From: Dipetalonema caudispina
Taxonomy: Eukaryota > Nematoda > Chromadorea > Rhabditida > Onchocercidae
NCBI GenBank assembly: GCA_013365325.1
Contig: JABVXV010000225.1
Span: forward strand, 1 to 64,000
DNA length: 64,000 bases
Direction of reading: 5' to 3'
Shown: positions 26,153-48,670 of the stretch, one piece after another
Numbering within the stretch: the stretch's first letter is position 1
Layout: each line of letters starts with the position of its first letter
Notes under the pieces: generated by a model
Seen by the model: only the letters and a program-made list of their open reading frames with translations
Told to the model about the DNA's origin: nothing
Database searches by the model: none
Translations under genes and position numbers: made by a program

Positions 26153-27960
26153 TTCTTTCTACTATCCCATTCCTTGGCTAATTTTTTTCCTTATCACATT
26201 CTTTACCATTATATGTCCTAATAATTATATAAATATATATTTATATGTTTTCATCATAATTCAATAATTATACAACATCCTCCTGTTAGATAGGCCTAGT
26301 AACAAGTGAATGAATAATATACAAGGAAGAAAGAATGAAATGAAAGATAGAAGCGGAAAAAGAAGAAAGAATGACGGAGTAAGAAATCCGGTTTTTTTTT
26401 TTCGGATTTTTGAAACATTCTTTGTTTAACTATAGTATTTTTAATTCTAAATTCTTTAGTTTGCATAATTCTTTTTTTTTTTTTTTTTTTGTCGATTGTT
26501 GGCAATTTGTAAAAGAAACACAACGGAAAGCAGCAAAAAATTTGAAATATATTTTTTTTTTCTAAATTTATTAATTAGCAAAAAAAGGAAAGAAATTTCT
26601 TTCATAAAACAGAAATGTGAGAAAATAAATGATTAGTCTAATTTTGTTTTCTTTCTTTTATTCCTAAAAATTACCACAAAATGACTTCTTTTATCCGTTT
26701 GCTTTTTATACTTACCATTAAACGGGGGGGTGAAATAATTAAACAGATAATTAGTAATCAATGATTATCTCGATTATTATTAATTTTTAAAACTGATCGA
26801 TTTCTTAAAAATTCATAAAAAAAAAAAAATTACAAAAAAGGAAGAAGTGGGAATGATGAAAAGATTGCTTATGAGTTAAACAAAAAATAAAATGAAATAT
26901 TTAACTCATTCATTTTGATATTTGATATGACTTATTGATTGATGTAAACTAATACCTTATTGATTTATTCCCATTTCATAGTATTTATTTCATCATCTAA
27001 AAATAACTTTCACTAATAAAAATGATTTTACATGATGGATAAGTAGTATGGAATGAAAAACAATCAGTAAGTATCAATAAAATGGTTAGTTTAAAAATAA
27101 TAAATTTCTTCTTTGATATACTATTTTTCTGATAACAGTTTCAACCATTTCATTTTATTCTTTTCCATTGATCAAATTGCATTTTAATATACTATTAAAT
27201 CATTTTGAATATATTCTTACTGCAACATTTTTACTCACAAATATTCCCTGATAATATTTTTATACTGTTAAAATTTTTCTTTAGCTTTCTTCATTTTACT
27301 TTTAAAAAATGAAATTTAAATCTTCAAATATAAATTATTTGTAAATGTTTAATATTAGCGCCATCATTAAACTTATATCTTTCATTTCCTTCTTTTCCTT
27401 CATCAAATATTCCTCTTCTTTCCTTCTCCCTTTCACTTTTTCCTCATATTTTCATTTCCTTTCACATTTCTTTCTTTCAATTCCATTCCAAAAGGATGAT
27501 GAAAATAGAATGAGAATGTAACGAATTTTATTTTCGACAAATTCTTCTTGTTCTATAATTGGCTTACTCTAAAATCTACCGATGTTTATTCATCCTCTTC
27601 CATAACGGTTTGTCTAATTTTAGTTTGAGACGAAAATTTGTCTAATTGTTTAATGTTCTTCTTCTTCTTCGTCTTTTCATTTTTCCCAATTTTATTCTTA
27701 CATATTTTTCCTTTTTTTTTTTTAGTTTTTTTATTTCATCATTCATTTTGCACTTTTATTTTTGGTAAATTTAATTGAAGAAAAAAATTTTAATATTAAA
27801 TGATTGAATGAAATATTTTTTCTTTTTTTTTCTTTTTATTAATAAATGTTCAATTTTTGCAATAATTCATTTATTGTTGTTACCTATCATTATTGTCTCG
27901 TTTTGCTATTATTGTTGTTACTATTAATAATTGCTAATATTTTTTGTGATAAAAATTTCA

Positions 27961-27970
27961 AAATTTTTAG
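27961..27970 (+). other. Putative acceptor before the PCBP start
   Basis: CAAAATTTTTAG ends at 27970, 44 bases before the ATG at 28015. It could receive a spliced leader or a distal 5' UTR exon. Confidence 0.3.
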
Positions 27971-28014
27971 ATTAATTTACCAATTGATTATCTTATTGTT
28001 TCATATAAAAACAA

Positions 28015-37410
<9,396 letters not shown>

Positions 37411-38445
37411 TTCAATTCCTGCATTGTATATCTTTGGTAGAGCTAATAAGTTGAAACAATTTGTTATTTATGAAAACGAATCTGAATTCCATGAAATTTA
37501 ATGTCATAATTAAAAATGAAATCAAGAATCAAAGACTGCACGAAAATTCCAGCTCCGGCAAAGTAATTAATAGCTTTCAATTATTTGGTCACATTATGCA
37601 CACCGCTTCTAGAATTGAAGTGAATAAAAAGTACTAGCAGATTTCTTCAGACGGAACCAACTTCAAATTATACATGCACTGCTATCGGCAATCTGCTATC
37701 GATTATAATTAAAAACGGTTAAGTGAATCCATTTCGAAAAGTGATTGAAGCATTCAAATCAAAATTAGCCACGGCAAAATCTGACAGAGATATCAACATT
37801 CTACGATCTTTCCCGTCAGCTGCTTTTTAAAATTTACTTTTACTTATCATGCCTTTAAATTTTGAGATGCTCTGAATCATCTTTCTGAAATTTTCATATA
37901 AAATGCAGAGTAGGGAAAAGAAATCATTTATTGACCTTATAATATATGCTTAATGGCATTCTTGTAAGGAAAAACTTTTTTCGGAAAAAGTCACGACGAT
38001 AGTAAGAGAAAACTGCGATTCACTAAAATGATAACTTCAAAAATGAACATTACATTGCCAACTTTCTTTTTACAAACAAACCCTGATTTTGAATCTTTGA
38101 AATACTGTCCAGAAAATACGACGGAACTAGAACACCTTTTTGATACTCTCTCCATTAGCGATTGAAAAGTTTAGGTTTTAAGACTCAACCAGCTAAGAAG
38201 TAGCAATTTCGGAAATGCCACCTTCATAAACAATTGCTATGTTGCAACATTTTAAAGATACAAAAAGCTGGATGATTATGGGAATACCTTCTTTGGACGT
38301 AGGACGTAGGAATTCAATTTATAAAACTTTACTAGCGTGCATGATCAAAATATGCCCTCGATAAAAATCAAAATCGAAATTGAACAATACCATAAAGAAT
38401 CTTGAAAAAAACTAGAAATTTCAACATATACATACAGAAAGCTCA
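37411..38445. other. Convergent 3' region between the PCBP and LENG8 genes
   Basis: About 1 kb holding both 3' UTRs. A plus-strand AATAAA at 37623-37628 suits PCBP. A minus-strand AATAAA (read from 37932 to 37927) could serve LENG8. No further gene seen. Confidence 0.5.
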
Positions 38446-41400
38446 CTATATTAGTACTGTATTGCTGTGAGTACGACAATCAATTTTACCATCATCAGCT
38501 ATTATTCCAAATGTTGTCAACCATTCGCATAATTTTGGTTCTTCCAGACCCAGCCTTGATGCTAATATTGTTACGCTTATTGTGGGACGAAATCTGCAAA
38601 TTGAACATGAATAAAGAATTATTTTTGGACTACAAAGGCTACAAAAGACTTTTCCGAGGATAAGTTAAAGTTTCAAAATAATAACGTCCAGTCCTATCGG
38701 TAGAACAAGTCATAAAAAAAGGAAATCTTATAAAACTTGTGGTAAAGAAGAAGTATAAAATGGACGGCGTTCTTTGAACAACCTTAATGAAAAGTAGACT
38801 TGCTTTTTCTAACACTGAATGATTACATACATAAATTCACGAAATGTTCACTGACAGGACAAATTCAACTTACGATTTCAAGCAAGCGTTTAATGCAGCC
38901 TTCCGCTCTCGTTCTAAAAATAGATCCATTACGTATGATGCCATCCTCGGGGCTTCCTGATATAGTCGGAAAAGTCTCACATGATTTCCAAGAGCCCAAG
39001 CTTCGCGAGTTTTCAGTGAAAATGAAAGACAGGGATCTTTCCGCGCTTTTTCATCTAATTCACTAAGTAAGGTAGTTTGATCTGAAATAAAGAATGCAGA
39101 AATCAATGGACATAATTATTTCCCCACATAAATTTTGGAAAAAAAACGTATGATTTTAACCGGAAGTTTCATTTATAATGAACTCTTGGTCTAATAGCCT
39201 ATCCACCGTGCATATGATCTTTTTCTCTAGGCGACCTACCATAATATCTACAGATAAAAATGCCATATCGTACAGTGGGCAATAAAAACCTTTTTCTTTA
39301 AAAAAAAAAAAACTTAAGTCATACCTATAGTATTTGCGACTGATATGTAATAAAGTAATCGATAAGAGGTAAATTCATGGCGATTTGGAGAATCAGGTAA
39401 TTCTTTATATAATAATTTCAACTGGCTTTGACATTGGTTAAATTCTTCACGATCACCCTGCTCCAACGCAATCCGTGCATTTGTCTCGTAAACATTTACA
39501 GTAAAATCGGTCCTTATACACTGGATCTAAAGATTTATCATACAGAAGCAATGTTTTAATCTCTGAAATTCCATCTAAGTAATCCGGTCACGAATCAGTA
39601 ACAGTGCTAACATGTTTCATATTAAAAGATCTTCATAACATCTTCATTTAGTCTACCGCTTGATCAGTCTTTAGGAAGCTTTCGATTTTAAACAGAAACT
39701 AAAATCTGTTTTTGCTTTTTAGAAAAGCGAAAAACTGTATGATGTCTTTATCATTTTTACCAACAGAAACTGTCAAAAATTCCAGATTATTAGCAAGATC
39801 CAAGAACAATAAGGCAGGCTATTCTAGCGAAAGAAGAAAAACTGCTAGATATCGAAAATTCCCGCTAATATCTACACTCTCGGAACACCTCTTGCTTGAT
39901 GCTGAATGATAAGTTACAGAGATTACCATCAAATCCTGACGAATACTTCTTAGCTGATCATTTGCATATGTATAATCTCGATTAGTTGAATATTTTTGCT
40001 GTACCAATTTCAGTGCTTTCTCCAGTATCTTCAACGGTCTTACTGTGCTTGGTTCTGGAGCCTAGAAAAGAAGTCTAAGATAAAACGAACTGCTTAAAGA
40101 ATAACTGCATTTACACGATATATGTGTATTTAACATGGAATAAACAAATATTAAGAAGGGCTTAATAATGTAATGCAAACAGACTACAATAGACCTTTCG
40201 AACTGTGACCTAAACTAAAGGACGAAAAACCAACCGAAGTGAGACGAAAATATGATTTTTCGATATCCATACAAGTTCCAACAATGTTATCACTAGTCCC
40301 CTGTTCTCCCTCTCGATCAATGTACCAATCCAGACGACGTCGCATCTCCGTGAATTTTGCTCGTCTTGCTTCATCATCTCGAGCAAAACGCCTAGCACGT
40401 TCTTCACGTTGAGCGTTACTTCGTTCATCAGCAGCCCATCGTCCAGACTTTCCATTATTCTTCTTTTGCTTCTTCTTTTTTTTCTGCGCAGCGGTTTGTT
40501 TGAACTAAGGTTACGGGATTGAAAGAAAAACAGAAAGAAATGTCTTAATGCTACTTATATTAAATAAAATATTGCACTTATTTTTTATCTCTGTGTTTTT
40601 TTCTGTTTCCCAATTTGTTCCCAATTTGAATTTTCATTCTTACTACGTTTAATTTTGCAGACATATACAATGAATCCTTTTAATGACTATTATAAGAGCT
40701 TTTTTTCTCGAAAAATTGAAGTACTTTTGGCTGTTCATCAACCGAATTATCTTCATCAGATGGGAGACGAACACGAGGGCTGAACGGTACTCGTCTTTTA
40801 GATTGTTCACGGAACGGAGGAGATCGCGAATCCCTTCGATGACTCATCTCATGTTTCGACTTTTTCGGCGACCGTTTCTCCATTTCTGTGGTCGTATTTA
40901 AACCCTTTTTTAGCTGACTAGCTGGCGTCCAACCCATTTTTAACTCAAAATTCACTTCGGAAGGCAGTGGCTCCTAAATAGAGTAGAGAAACTGTAAAAG
41001 GAATTTTAGAAAAGTGCTAAAAAGTTATTATTGAAACATGATTGCTCACTTCTTATTACCCAAATACCATTCTAAAAAATCTGACCTTATATTACCCCAA
41101 ATACCATTCTAAAAAATCTGACCTGGAAGACCACAAGACCACCGCAGTAATTGTCAATCAGCTAAGGATAAGAACGAAGAAGGAAGTAAGCTACCAAGAA
41201 TCTAGTTATTAGTCAAATTAAGCACCAAATCATTCGACCCATATACAGCCATTTTCGATGTACAAACTACATTATATTAGAAAAATACGGTGACCTTAAC
41301 TAGGCAATTTTGTTTCATCCTTACCAATATCACTAGCCATTACCTTAAACAACTAATAAAGATTTCAAATACATGATAGCTTAGAAAAAACGACTCAGGA

Positions 41401-43238
41401 AAAGAAAAAAGCTCTAAGCTTACACGATCCCAATCAACTGCTTTGTAAGCACCGGACATTAACAGAGGATTTAGTTTTTGTTTGAAATATTCCTCTAACT
41501 TATCACGATCTTCTTTCTTTTCTACTGCCATATACGAACGTTCCACATACCTCCTAAAAACATAAAATTTAAGTTTTCCATCTAAGCATTAAAATAAATA
41601 ATAAGGCATTCCTAGTATCTCGACTAAGTACCGACACCTCACCTTCCATACATTTTACGTTACATATCAACATCTTTCAAAAGAAATGATTACTTCAACA
41701 TTTTCAACAAAAATAACCAAATGGCAGATTAAGTGATCAATAGTTTTGATTGAGAAATGGAAGATTAGGTTGTGTGTACTTGATAAGTTACTGCATAAGC
41801 AAAACTACACAAAAAGAAAACTTACTTAACGGGATCTGGTATGCTTGGCGATTCCAGTCCAAACGATTGAGGATTCTGGTGGAAAACCGGTGCAGTATTA
41901 AGTCCTCGTGGACGATTAATTGAAAAACGTATAGGATGCTGTGGTGTACTGTTATTTCGGCCATATTCTCCTCCTCCTGATCCTGATACTGGTGCTGATC
42001 TGTTCCCGTTAAATCCAAACTGTCGTGGTCTAGGAGTAACGTTTGACGATGCCCATGGGCTCATGAAATCTGGATGATAACTGCCATTTGATGATGGTAG
42101 ATGAGTCCCTGATGGAGTAAAACCATAATTCACTCCTATATAAGCCGAATTTTCCTGTATTATACCATAGGTTTGGGGAGGTGGTGGTGGTGGTAATGAT
42201 GAAGATAGTGATGATGATGATGGTGGCGGTGGTGGTGGTGGTGGCGGTAAACGAGGTAGAAATGGTGACATTCCAAGACCTTGTTGTTCCATCCATGGAT
42301 AATAATGCAATATTGGAGGCCGTATATCGGGTTGAGGTTGAGAATGATATGATGTCATAGATGAAATGTTCGAAGAGGTGGAAGTGGCTGAAACGTTAAC
42401 CTTTTTCAAGGCTTCCTGTGCTTTTTCCCAAGCTGCCGTTTGATCATCTCGTGGTGCTGGCACCTCGACGTTGGCATTTTGGGGCGGCATCGGTATTCCG
42501 GCAATACAACTGTTATCCGATTCAGGTATCCAAGGATATCTGAAATGAATCGCCGAATATTTCCGTGAAATCCTATTGTAATATGGCGCCTACAAATTAG
42601 ATAAACTTTTGTGAGTCTCAAATTTATTAGTTTAGCATACTCCTTCTACAAAGTCTGCATTATTTAGTCCAGTTTCGTGTGCAATTATCCCCCAAGTAAC
42701 CACTGGAAAGCAAATATACATTGATTGGTGTAATAGCTACTACTATGATCTTCAATGCTAGTCAGGAAATCACTCGGAAAAGGACAAGTGAGAAAGAAGA
42801 AAAAATAATGGATATGCTTTGTTATCATTCATCAACGCTATTTCAAACAATCCCCATGAAATCCCAACCATTTCGATGATCTTGAATGTACCAAGTATTT
42901 TTATTAAATTCTGGGACGACAAACCAAAATACAATGGAAAAGAGGATGAAACAAGAAGAAATGTGATAAAATTCCATATTTGTCACTTATGATCAATCAT
43001 CTATTCTCCCTCATTATTCATCTTGTTACATATGTTACTTTAAATTTCAAAACTTTTTCTTCTCTTTTTCGCTTCAAATTTCAATAAAATACATGAAATG
43101 TTATCCAAAATGAGATAAAAAGGAACTAAATGATGAAGAGAATTTCATGTTACAGAAAAAAAGTGGAAATTTAACGATTACTTACCTTCCGGACGAATTA
43201 CTGCCTGAAGTTGACGATTTCGATGGTAATGATGTCAT
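38446..43238 (-). CDS. LENG8: LENG8/Thp3-type SAC3/GANP-family protein
   Basis: Nine exons: 43238-43186, 42539-41826, 41553-41424, 40973-40725, 40504-40235, 40061-39927, 39526-39325, 39081-38874 and 38593-38446; all phases match; 702 residues. The N-terminal half is disordered, with a conserved WEKAQEAL (55-62) and proline runs at 116-124 and 134-139. Next come a conserved helix ([20 protein letters not shown], then AYKAVDWDR) and a Lys/Arg-rich stretch. The SAC3/GANP-like domain covers about residues 455-690: [81 protein letters not shown]. These match human LENG8 block for block. LENG8 and yeast Thp3 act in TREX-2-like nuclear mRNA processing and export complexes. The 5' end is the least certain part, and an alternative first section is described separately. 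The gene diverges from RPB3. Confidence 0.92.
41054..41124. repeat. 36-bp tandem duplication in a LENG8 intron
   Basis: Copies at 41054-41087 and 41090-41124 are identical except for one extra C. Both contain AAATACCATTCTAAAAAATC. Confidence 0.9.
42540..42702 (-). other. Possible alternative 5' coding exons of LENG8
   Basis: Exon 42702-42641 (acceptor TTTCCAG, donor GTATGC) and an upstream extension of exon 2 from 42589 (acceptor TTGTAG) are both open and join each other in phase. They run in the correct frame into the accepted exon 2: [20 protein letters not shown] then [20 protein letters not shown]. They cannot follow the first exon at 43238-43186 without a frame shift, so a different first exon would be needed. 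They may mark a second transcript, or my first exon may be wrong. Confidence 0.4.
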
Positions 43239-44232
43239 TGGAAGGAATCAAATTTGTTAAGTTAGCACTCTGACCGTCTTACCTATTTAGCTAAAAGTTT
43301 TATCTTCGAACGTTAAACTTACCGTAGAAATTTATCTAAAGCAATCTCACACCTCACAACAAATAGTATCCAAGAAATTAGCTACCAATCAATCATAACA
43401 ATCCAATATACACAATTTAACGGACCACATCTTCGGCGAGATCGTCTGCCTGATTTGACCGGAAATTTTGCTTACTGTATTTGACCGGGAGTTTTATTTG
43501 CTATATTTGGCAGGTTAATTTGAGGAGTTGATTAATTGGTTACTTTTGTTATAATAAGATGAATTAATTAAATTGATACCCTGGCGATAGTAATTTCAGC
43601 AAATGTTAGAAAGAGGAGTAGTACATGCGGTAGAGTGATCCAGAGAACGATAAAGTTAGGAAAATATATTCTGCAAAGATTGAGATGAAGGAGACATCGA
43701 AGGAAGGACATGGAAACGATAAGAGAGTGGAGGAAATTTAATCATAGTATTATTGTCATAAATTTTGAAATTATATAAACAAGAGTGCACCATAATTATT
43801 AACGATGATAAAAGCATAGAAGATGCTATAACGAAAGAGAGGGTAAGATATTGATAAGAAAAGTAAGAAGCTATGATTCCATAGATTAAGGAAATGTGTT
43901 AGATATTTATTGCCAATGATTGTTGCAGTGGTAAAGAGTATATCATTGGTAGGAATTCTTTGAATTATCTGTTGAAACGGCCGTTAGGAATAGTTTTTTT
44001 GCTTTCTTGCTTTTAATCATTTTTTAAATTTATTCACACTTAATTTAATGTAGTTTTCAATTATCTTTTATCACTGGATAATTTAGTAGCTTTATGAAAT
44101 GTGTTAGTAATAGAGGTGAGTATCTAAGACGGATATCTTTGAGATTCTTGCGTATTCAAAAATTCCAACTATCGTCTCTTCTTTCTTTCTTTTTTCCTTC
44201 CCTTATTTTTTGTAACTTTCTAATTTATCAAG
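43239..44232. promoter_or_regulatory. Divergent promoter region between LENG8 and RPB3 genes
   Basis: About 1 kb between two divergent starts. It contains the 26-bp repeat cluster at 43451-43526. A pyrimidine-rich run precedes the RPB3 ATG and ends ATTTATCAAG right at the start, which may be a trans-splice acceptor. Confidence 0.5.
43451..43526. repeat. Three tandem copies of a 26-bp motif
   Basis: Copies start at 43451, 43478 and 43504 and share TATTTGACCGG-type cores followed by TTTT and TTGCT blocks. The third copy is more diverged (TATTTGGCAGG). Confidence 0.7.
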
Positions 44233-46033
44233 ATGCCTTATGCTAATCAACCTCATGTTGCAATCACTGCGTTAAATGATGAAATCGTGCGATTCGTTTT
44301 GGAAGACACCGATTTAAGTGTTGCCAATTCGCTACGACGAATTTTCATGGCTGAAGTGCCAACTATGGGTAAATTTCAATAATTTTAGTTTATTCTGAAA
44401 ACTAAATCTCTCTTTTTAATCTGCCGGTTCATGATATAAAGCGTAGCTCCAATATGTCTGATATTTGAAAAGATACTGAAAAGACATTTATTTCTAATAA
44501 ATCTTTAATTACCTTTGCTATTTGGTCATGCTCTATTTTCTTTTCATCCCTAATTAATTTCATTTGAAATACATTTGCAGCAATTGACTGGGTACAAATT
44601 GAATCAAATACAAGTGTTTTGCACGATGAATTCATTGCCCATCGTCTTGGTTTAATACCGTTAACATCGGATTCGGTCGTGGATCAGATGCAGTTTTCAC
44701 GGGTTTGTGCTATCTGCATGTTGAGTTGCACGAATCACCCATGTTAATGATGTGTTTGGAGCAGTAAAGACTTATATAACTTTTTGCATATTCCAGTTTA
44801 ATGCTATAGAATGTTAACCATGGATAGTTTTTAGATTATTGGGTTCATTTTTTTTCTTTTCAGGACTGCCAATGTACAGAATTTTGTCAGTTTTGTGCAG
44901 TGGAAATGCGGCTTCGGGTACGTTGTGACGATGAGGGAATAAGAGCAGTGACAACAGCTGATCTTGAAACCAGTAATCCAGATGTAGCTCCTGCATGTGG
45001 AGTACATATACGTAATCGTAATGCTGAAGAAAGTACCAGTGATGATATTCTCATCGTTAAGCTGAGGAAAGGCCAGGATATTGATATTAAATGCATTGCC
45101 AAAAAGGTAAACTGTTATTATTTAGTTGCTGTAGAATTCGTTTAACATTTAATTGTAAATATCCCATATTTATAGCCCTTCTTACTTTAATATATTGTTC
45201 TCAGGGCATAGCTTTAACGCCGTCTCATATGAAATTCATGGACTTTGAGTTTTGATAATTAATGGATATTTCACGTATAAAAAATTACTTTTCGTAAAAA
45301 TCTTCTGGGACGTTTTGTTTGAGAAATCTTCCAGGATTTATGTTGAACAGAAACTCAAGTCAATTTAAAAAATAGGATTACTTCATCTAAGAATTGCTGC
45401 ACGGTATTCCGTTCCTAACTTAATTTTATTTTGGAATGATCATTATCCAGAACATGATGTTAAAGACTTACAATTATCATAATGTTACAGGGATTCGGTA
45501 AAGAACACGCCAAATGGAATCCAACGTGTTGCGTAGCGTTTGAGTACGATCCAGACAATGCTCTCAGGCATACTGTGTTAGCAAAACCAGAAGAGTGGCC
45601 GAAAAGTGAATACTCTCAATTGGAAGATGATGAATATGAGGCACCTTTCGATCCGATGGGTAAACCAAATAAATTCTGGTTTACAGTTGAATCTACTGGA
45701 GCTTTAAAGGTAGCATTCTTTGTCAGGCTTTCTTTTTTATTTCCTAAATGCACCACTAGATAGTTCTTACTAAATGAAATTTGGAGATTTCGAACATCAT
45801 GCAGTGCCTTACAGATCCTGTTAATTCTAAAGTTTGATTTTTATTTATTTTAGAAAAGATCTCCCGAACTGCTATCACATTCCTTTTATTCAAAGAATGT
45901 ATTCAGTTAAATGTTGATGTTTTAGGCAGAAAACATTATTTTAAGCGGTATTTCCGTTTTGAAAAAGAAATTGGCCGACCTACAAAATCAACTTCAAAGA
46001 GAGTTGTTGCAGCAAGGACATGTTTATCATTGA
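44233..46033 (+). CDS. rpb-3: RNA polymerase II subunit RPB3
   Basis: Five exons: 44233-44368, 44581-44702, 44864-45106, 45491-45709 and 45926-46033; 275 residues, the same length as human POLR2C. The start MPYANQP matches the family N-terminus. Conserved blocks follow: [31 protein letters not shown], the zinc-binding [11 protein letters not shown] (Cys88, Cys90, Cys94, Cys97), [37 protein letters not shown] and [20 protein letters not shown]. The last exon gives the C-terminal helix ([23 protein letters not shown]). RPB3 pairs with RPB11 to form the alpha-like platform on which the Pol II core assembles in the nucleus. The ATG follows a pyrimidine-rich run and AAG. The nearest clear downstream AATAAA is at about 46709. 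It shares a divergent promoter region with LENG8. Confidence 0.97.
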
Positions 46034-48670
46034 TTGAAGCATGTTTGAATCAATATTTGTTTTATTTATTGAGGAAATTTTTCTGTTTCAATTTTATCAA
46101 AATTTTCCACACAAATCAAAATCTCGTTGCAGTAAAACATGATGGATTTGGATTTTTAGAGTTGTGGATTGATTGTTTTCTTGCTGTTTTGTTGTTTGAC
46201 AAAGCAAACTTTAATAATATGTGCCGATTTTTACATTTCATATCGAGCAAAATCCCTTTTAATTTGTAATAGTAATTATGGGTACGGATTCATGAGTTTC
46301 CATAGAAAAGAAGAAAGTTATTCCGTGACTGATTTATGATGCCGATGATGTACAATAATCTTCGCAATTTTTTTTTCTTTTACTTTTTGTTCTAAATTTA
46401 GGTGAAATTTTAAAGTACCGTTTACATGACGTATCAAATGTTTTGAAGTGGAAATTGTGATATCTGGCTATCGAAATCATTGTTTGGAGCTCATGTAAAA
46501 ATGAATATCGTATTGGAATTAGGAGAAAATGATAGTTTTCCATATATTAAGATTATTGTTTTTTTCCCAACAGCAGTGGTTATAGTTGTTAAAGTACCTG
46601 CTCACATGCATTATATATATATTTCTTTTTTTTCTGAATTTCCTTTTTCTTCCTTCCTTGAAATGGTATTGCTTTGTTTTTTTTTTCTTCCTTTCAAGGA
46701 CATGGGACAATAAAAAAAGGAAATATAGTAATAATTATAACGTTGCAATGTAAAATTTCGCCTTTTTTATGTTCCTTTTATTTCCATACACTCAGCGCCG
46801 TAAATTGTAAGTCGTTTCCATCATCATTTGTTACAAGTCTTTGTCATTTCCTAAAAATTTTTTTACTGAATTTTTTTCTTATCCATGATTCTCATATATC
46901 CTGCTTTTGAAAAAAATTTTATCTTGGAGCCGGTTTTGACTATTTGTCATGTGAAAACATCATCCAAAACTGTAATTTTCCTTTGAATTCGTGAACAAGA
47001 GAAATGTTTGCTTGGAAAAAAGAAAGACAAGAAAGGATGGGGAAATGATATTTCCATATAAAAGTAGGATGGAATGAAGAAATGGATATGAAACAAGGAA
47101 ACGGGGCAAGACAGGGATTTTTTTCGTATCAAGAATCATCATCATAATTTGTGTTTCGTCATTACTTAACTTCTTGAATGAAAATGATTCTCTTTTAATA
47201 AACTGAATAAAATTACAATTTTTTGGTAGTGACAGAAAGAATTTTTGAAAATTCGAACCTGAAATATGATTTTTTTTTTCCCGGAAAAAACGATTTTCCA
47301 AGCTTTCCTTCAAACTCCAACCATATAGACAGCATTTTGGGAACCTTTCCTACTCCACACAATTATATTAAGTCAATTTCTAGATTAAAAAGAAGGAAGG
47401 AATAAAGATCGAGATTTGAAAGTTTGGTGATTGATGCATTTGACTTTGAAGTTTTCGAATTACTGGAAATTTTGCTTTTATATTGTAAAAATAATATCCA
47501 CCAGTTTGAATTTGACTGCTGTCTTTTCGAAATTACGAATATTAATTTAATTGCGGTAAGAGATCGTTACTCCTATTACTCATCAAGTGGTTTCATGTTC
47601 CATCCTTCTTTATTAAATTAAAATAAGTCTTTTTTTAATGTCAAAAATTAAGAAAGGCCAAGAAAACATTCTGAAAAATTAGATTTTTAAACTTTGGAAT
47701 TATCCCACGATTTCCCAATTATCATTCTTTTTCGTCTAGGCTTCCCTACTTTTACTTCTTTCATTTTACTTTCCTCTACCATAAATCATAGCAAGCAAAT
47801 AAAAGGGAGAGGGTAAAGGGGAAAAAGAAAAAGAAATTCACTTTTACAAAACTTAACCTCAAAAGAAAAGCAGAGGTCAATCGATCGCAATACCTTCCAC
47901 ATCCACTTCTTCTTTTCTCCTTACCTTTTTATCCTCTCTTATCCTTTTTCCATCCGACTATCCTAATACTATTACCTTTCTTTTATTACCACAAAGGCAA
48001 TTACTTAAGATGTTCATCCTTTCATTTGACCCCAACTAATAAATTCATTGACAGAGGGCGAAGAAATTAGGTATAACCTTGGCTACATCACATGCGATAA
48101 TTATTCATTCATAAATAGTGAGAAATGGAACGATTAAATTCTCCTTTTTATAATAAAAATTTTATTATAATTAAGACTATATCAAATTGTTTAATATTAT
48201 TACAATTAAAAAACTTAAATTATATTACTCGATCAATCAGTTCGTGTCATTATTTTCTGCACATTGCTATTAAATTTATAACAGTAGTAAAATGTTCGAA
48301 TTAAATTATTTTGCGAAAAGAAAATTGATTTCAACATTCTATTACCAAAATTGACTACAACTAGTTAACCTACCACATGGCGATAATATTAACAATTAAA
48401 TAATAGCAATGACAAAGAATGATAATAATAAAAAATAACGATGATAATAACAATTAGATAGTGTATGGCAATATAGGATAAGATGCAAGTTATTCCGGAA
48501 ACTTGAAATAAATCAAGGAGATATTTTGGCTTGTTAACCGGTTAAGATGATAAGACATTAAATTGATTGAAAAATTGAAAATTTGCTTAGCATAATTAGG
48601 GAAAATAAAAATTTTAATTAAAATTTTGCAATTATAATACTGTTTGGAAGTAAACAGGCAGAAGAAAAAA

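Larger units (their letters stand above)
13359..27970. other. Gene-poor AT-rich stretch of about 14.6 kb
   Basis: No recognisable gene. It is dominated by homopolymers and simple repeats (20900-20932 TA, 21110-21180 AAT/AAC, 21445-21470 TA, long poly-A near 21718-21743). Coding-like islands occur at 14403-14453, 16800-17300 and 23105-23310 and are described under findings. It may hold 5' UTR exons and enhancers of the PCBP gene. Confidence 0.55.

Noticed and set aside
13359..27970. Search for transposons, retroelements or viral remnants in the gene-poor stretches
   Set aside because: No reverse transcriptase, integrase or transposase motif and no convincing terminal repeats with target duplications were seen.
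39180..39254. Open minus-strand stretch after a CTGTAG acceptor within LENG8
   Set aside because: LENG8 exons 39526-39325 and 39081-38874 already join in phase and match human LENG8 without a gap.
42030..42296. Thr/Ser-rich frame on the minus strand inside LENG8
   Set aside because: Shadow of the proline- and serine-rich LENG8 exon 2 in another frame.
46960..47313. 117-codon minus-strand frame
   Set aside because: Phe- and Ser-rich composition typical of AT-rich non-coding DNA, no motif, no splice context.
47223..47621. Two plus-strand frames (47223-47405 and 47424-47621), the second with a GTAAGA donor
   Set aside because: No acceptor-donor chain in phase and no recognisable protein; composition not clearly coding.
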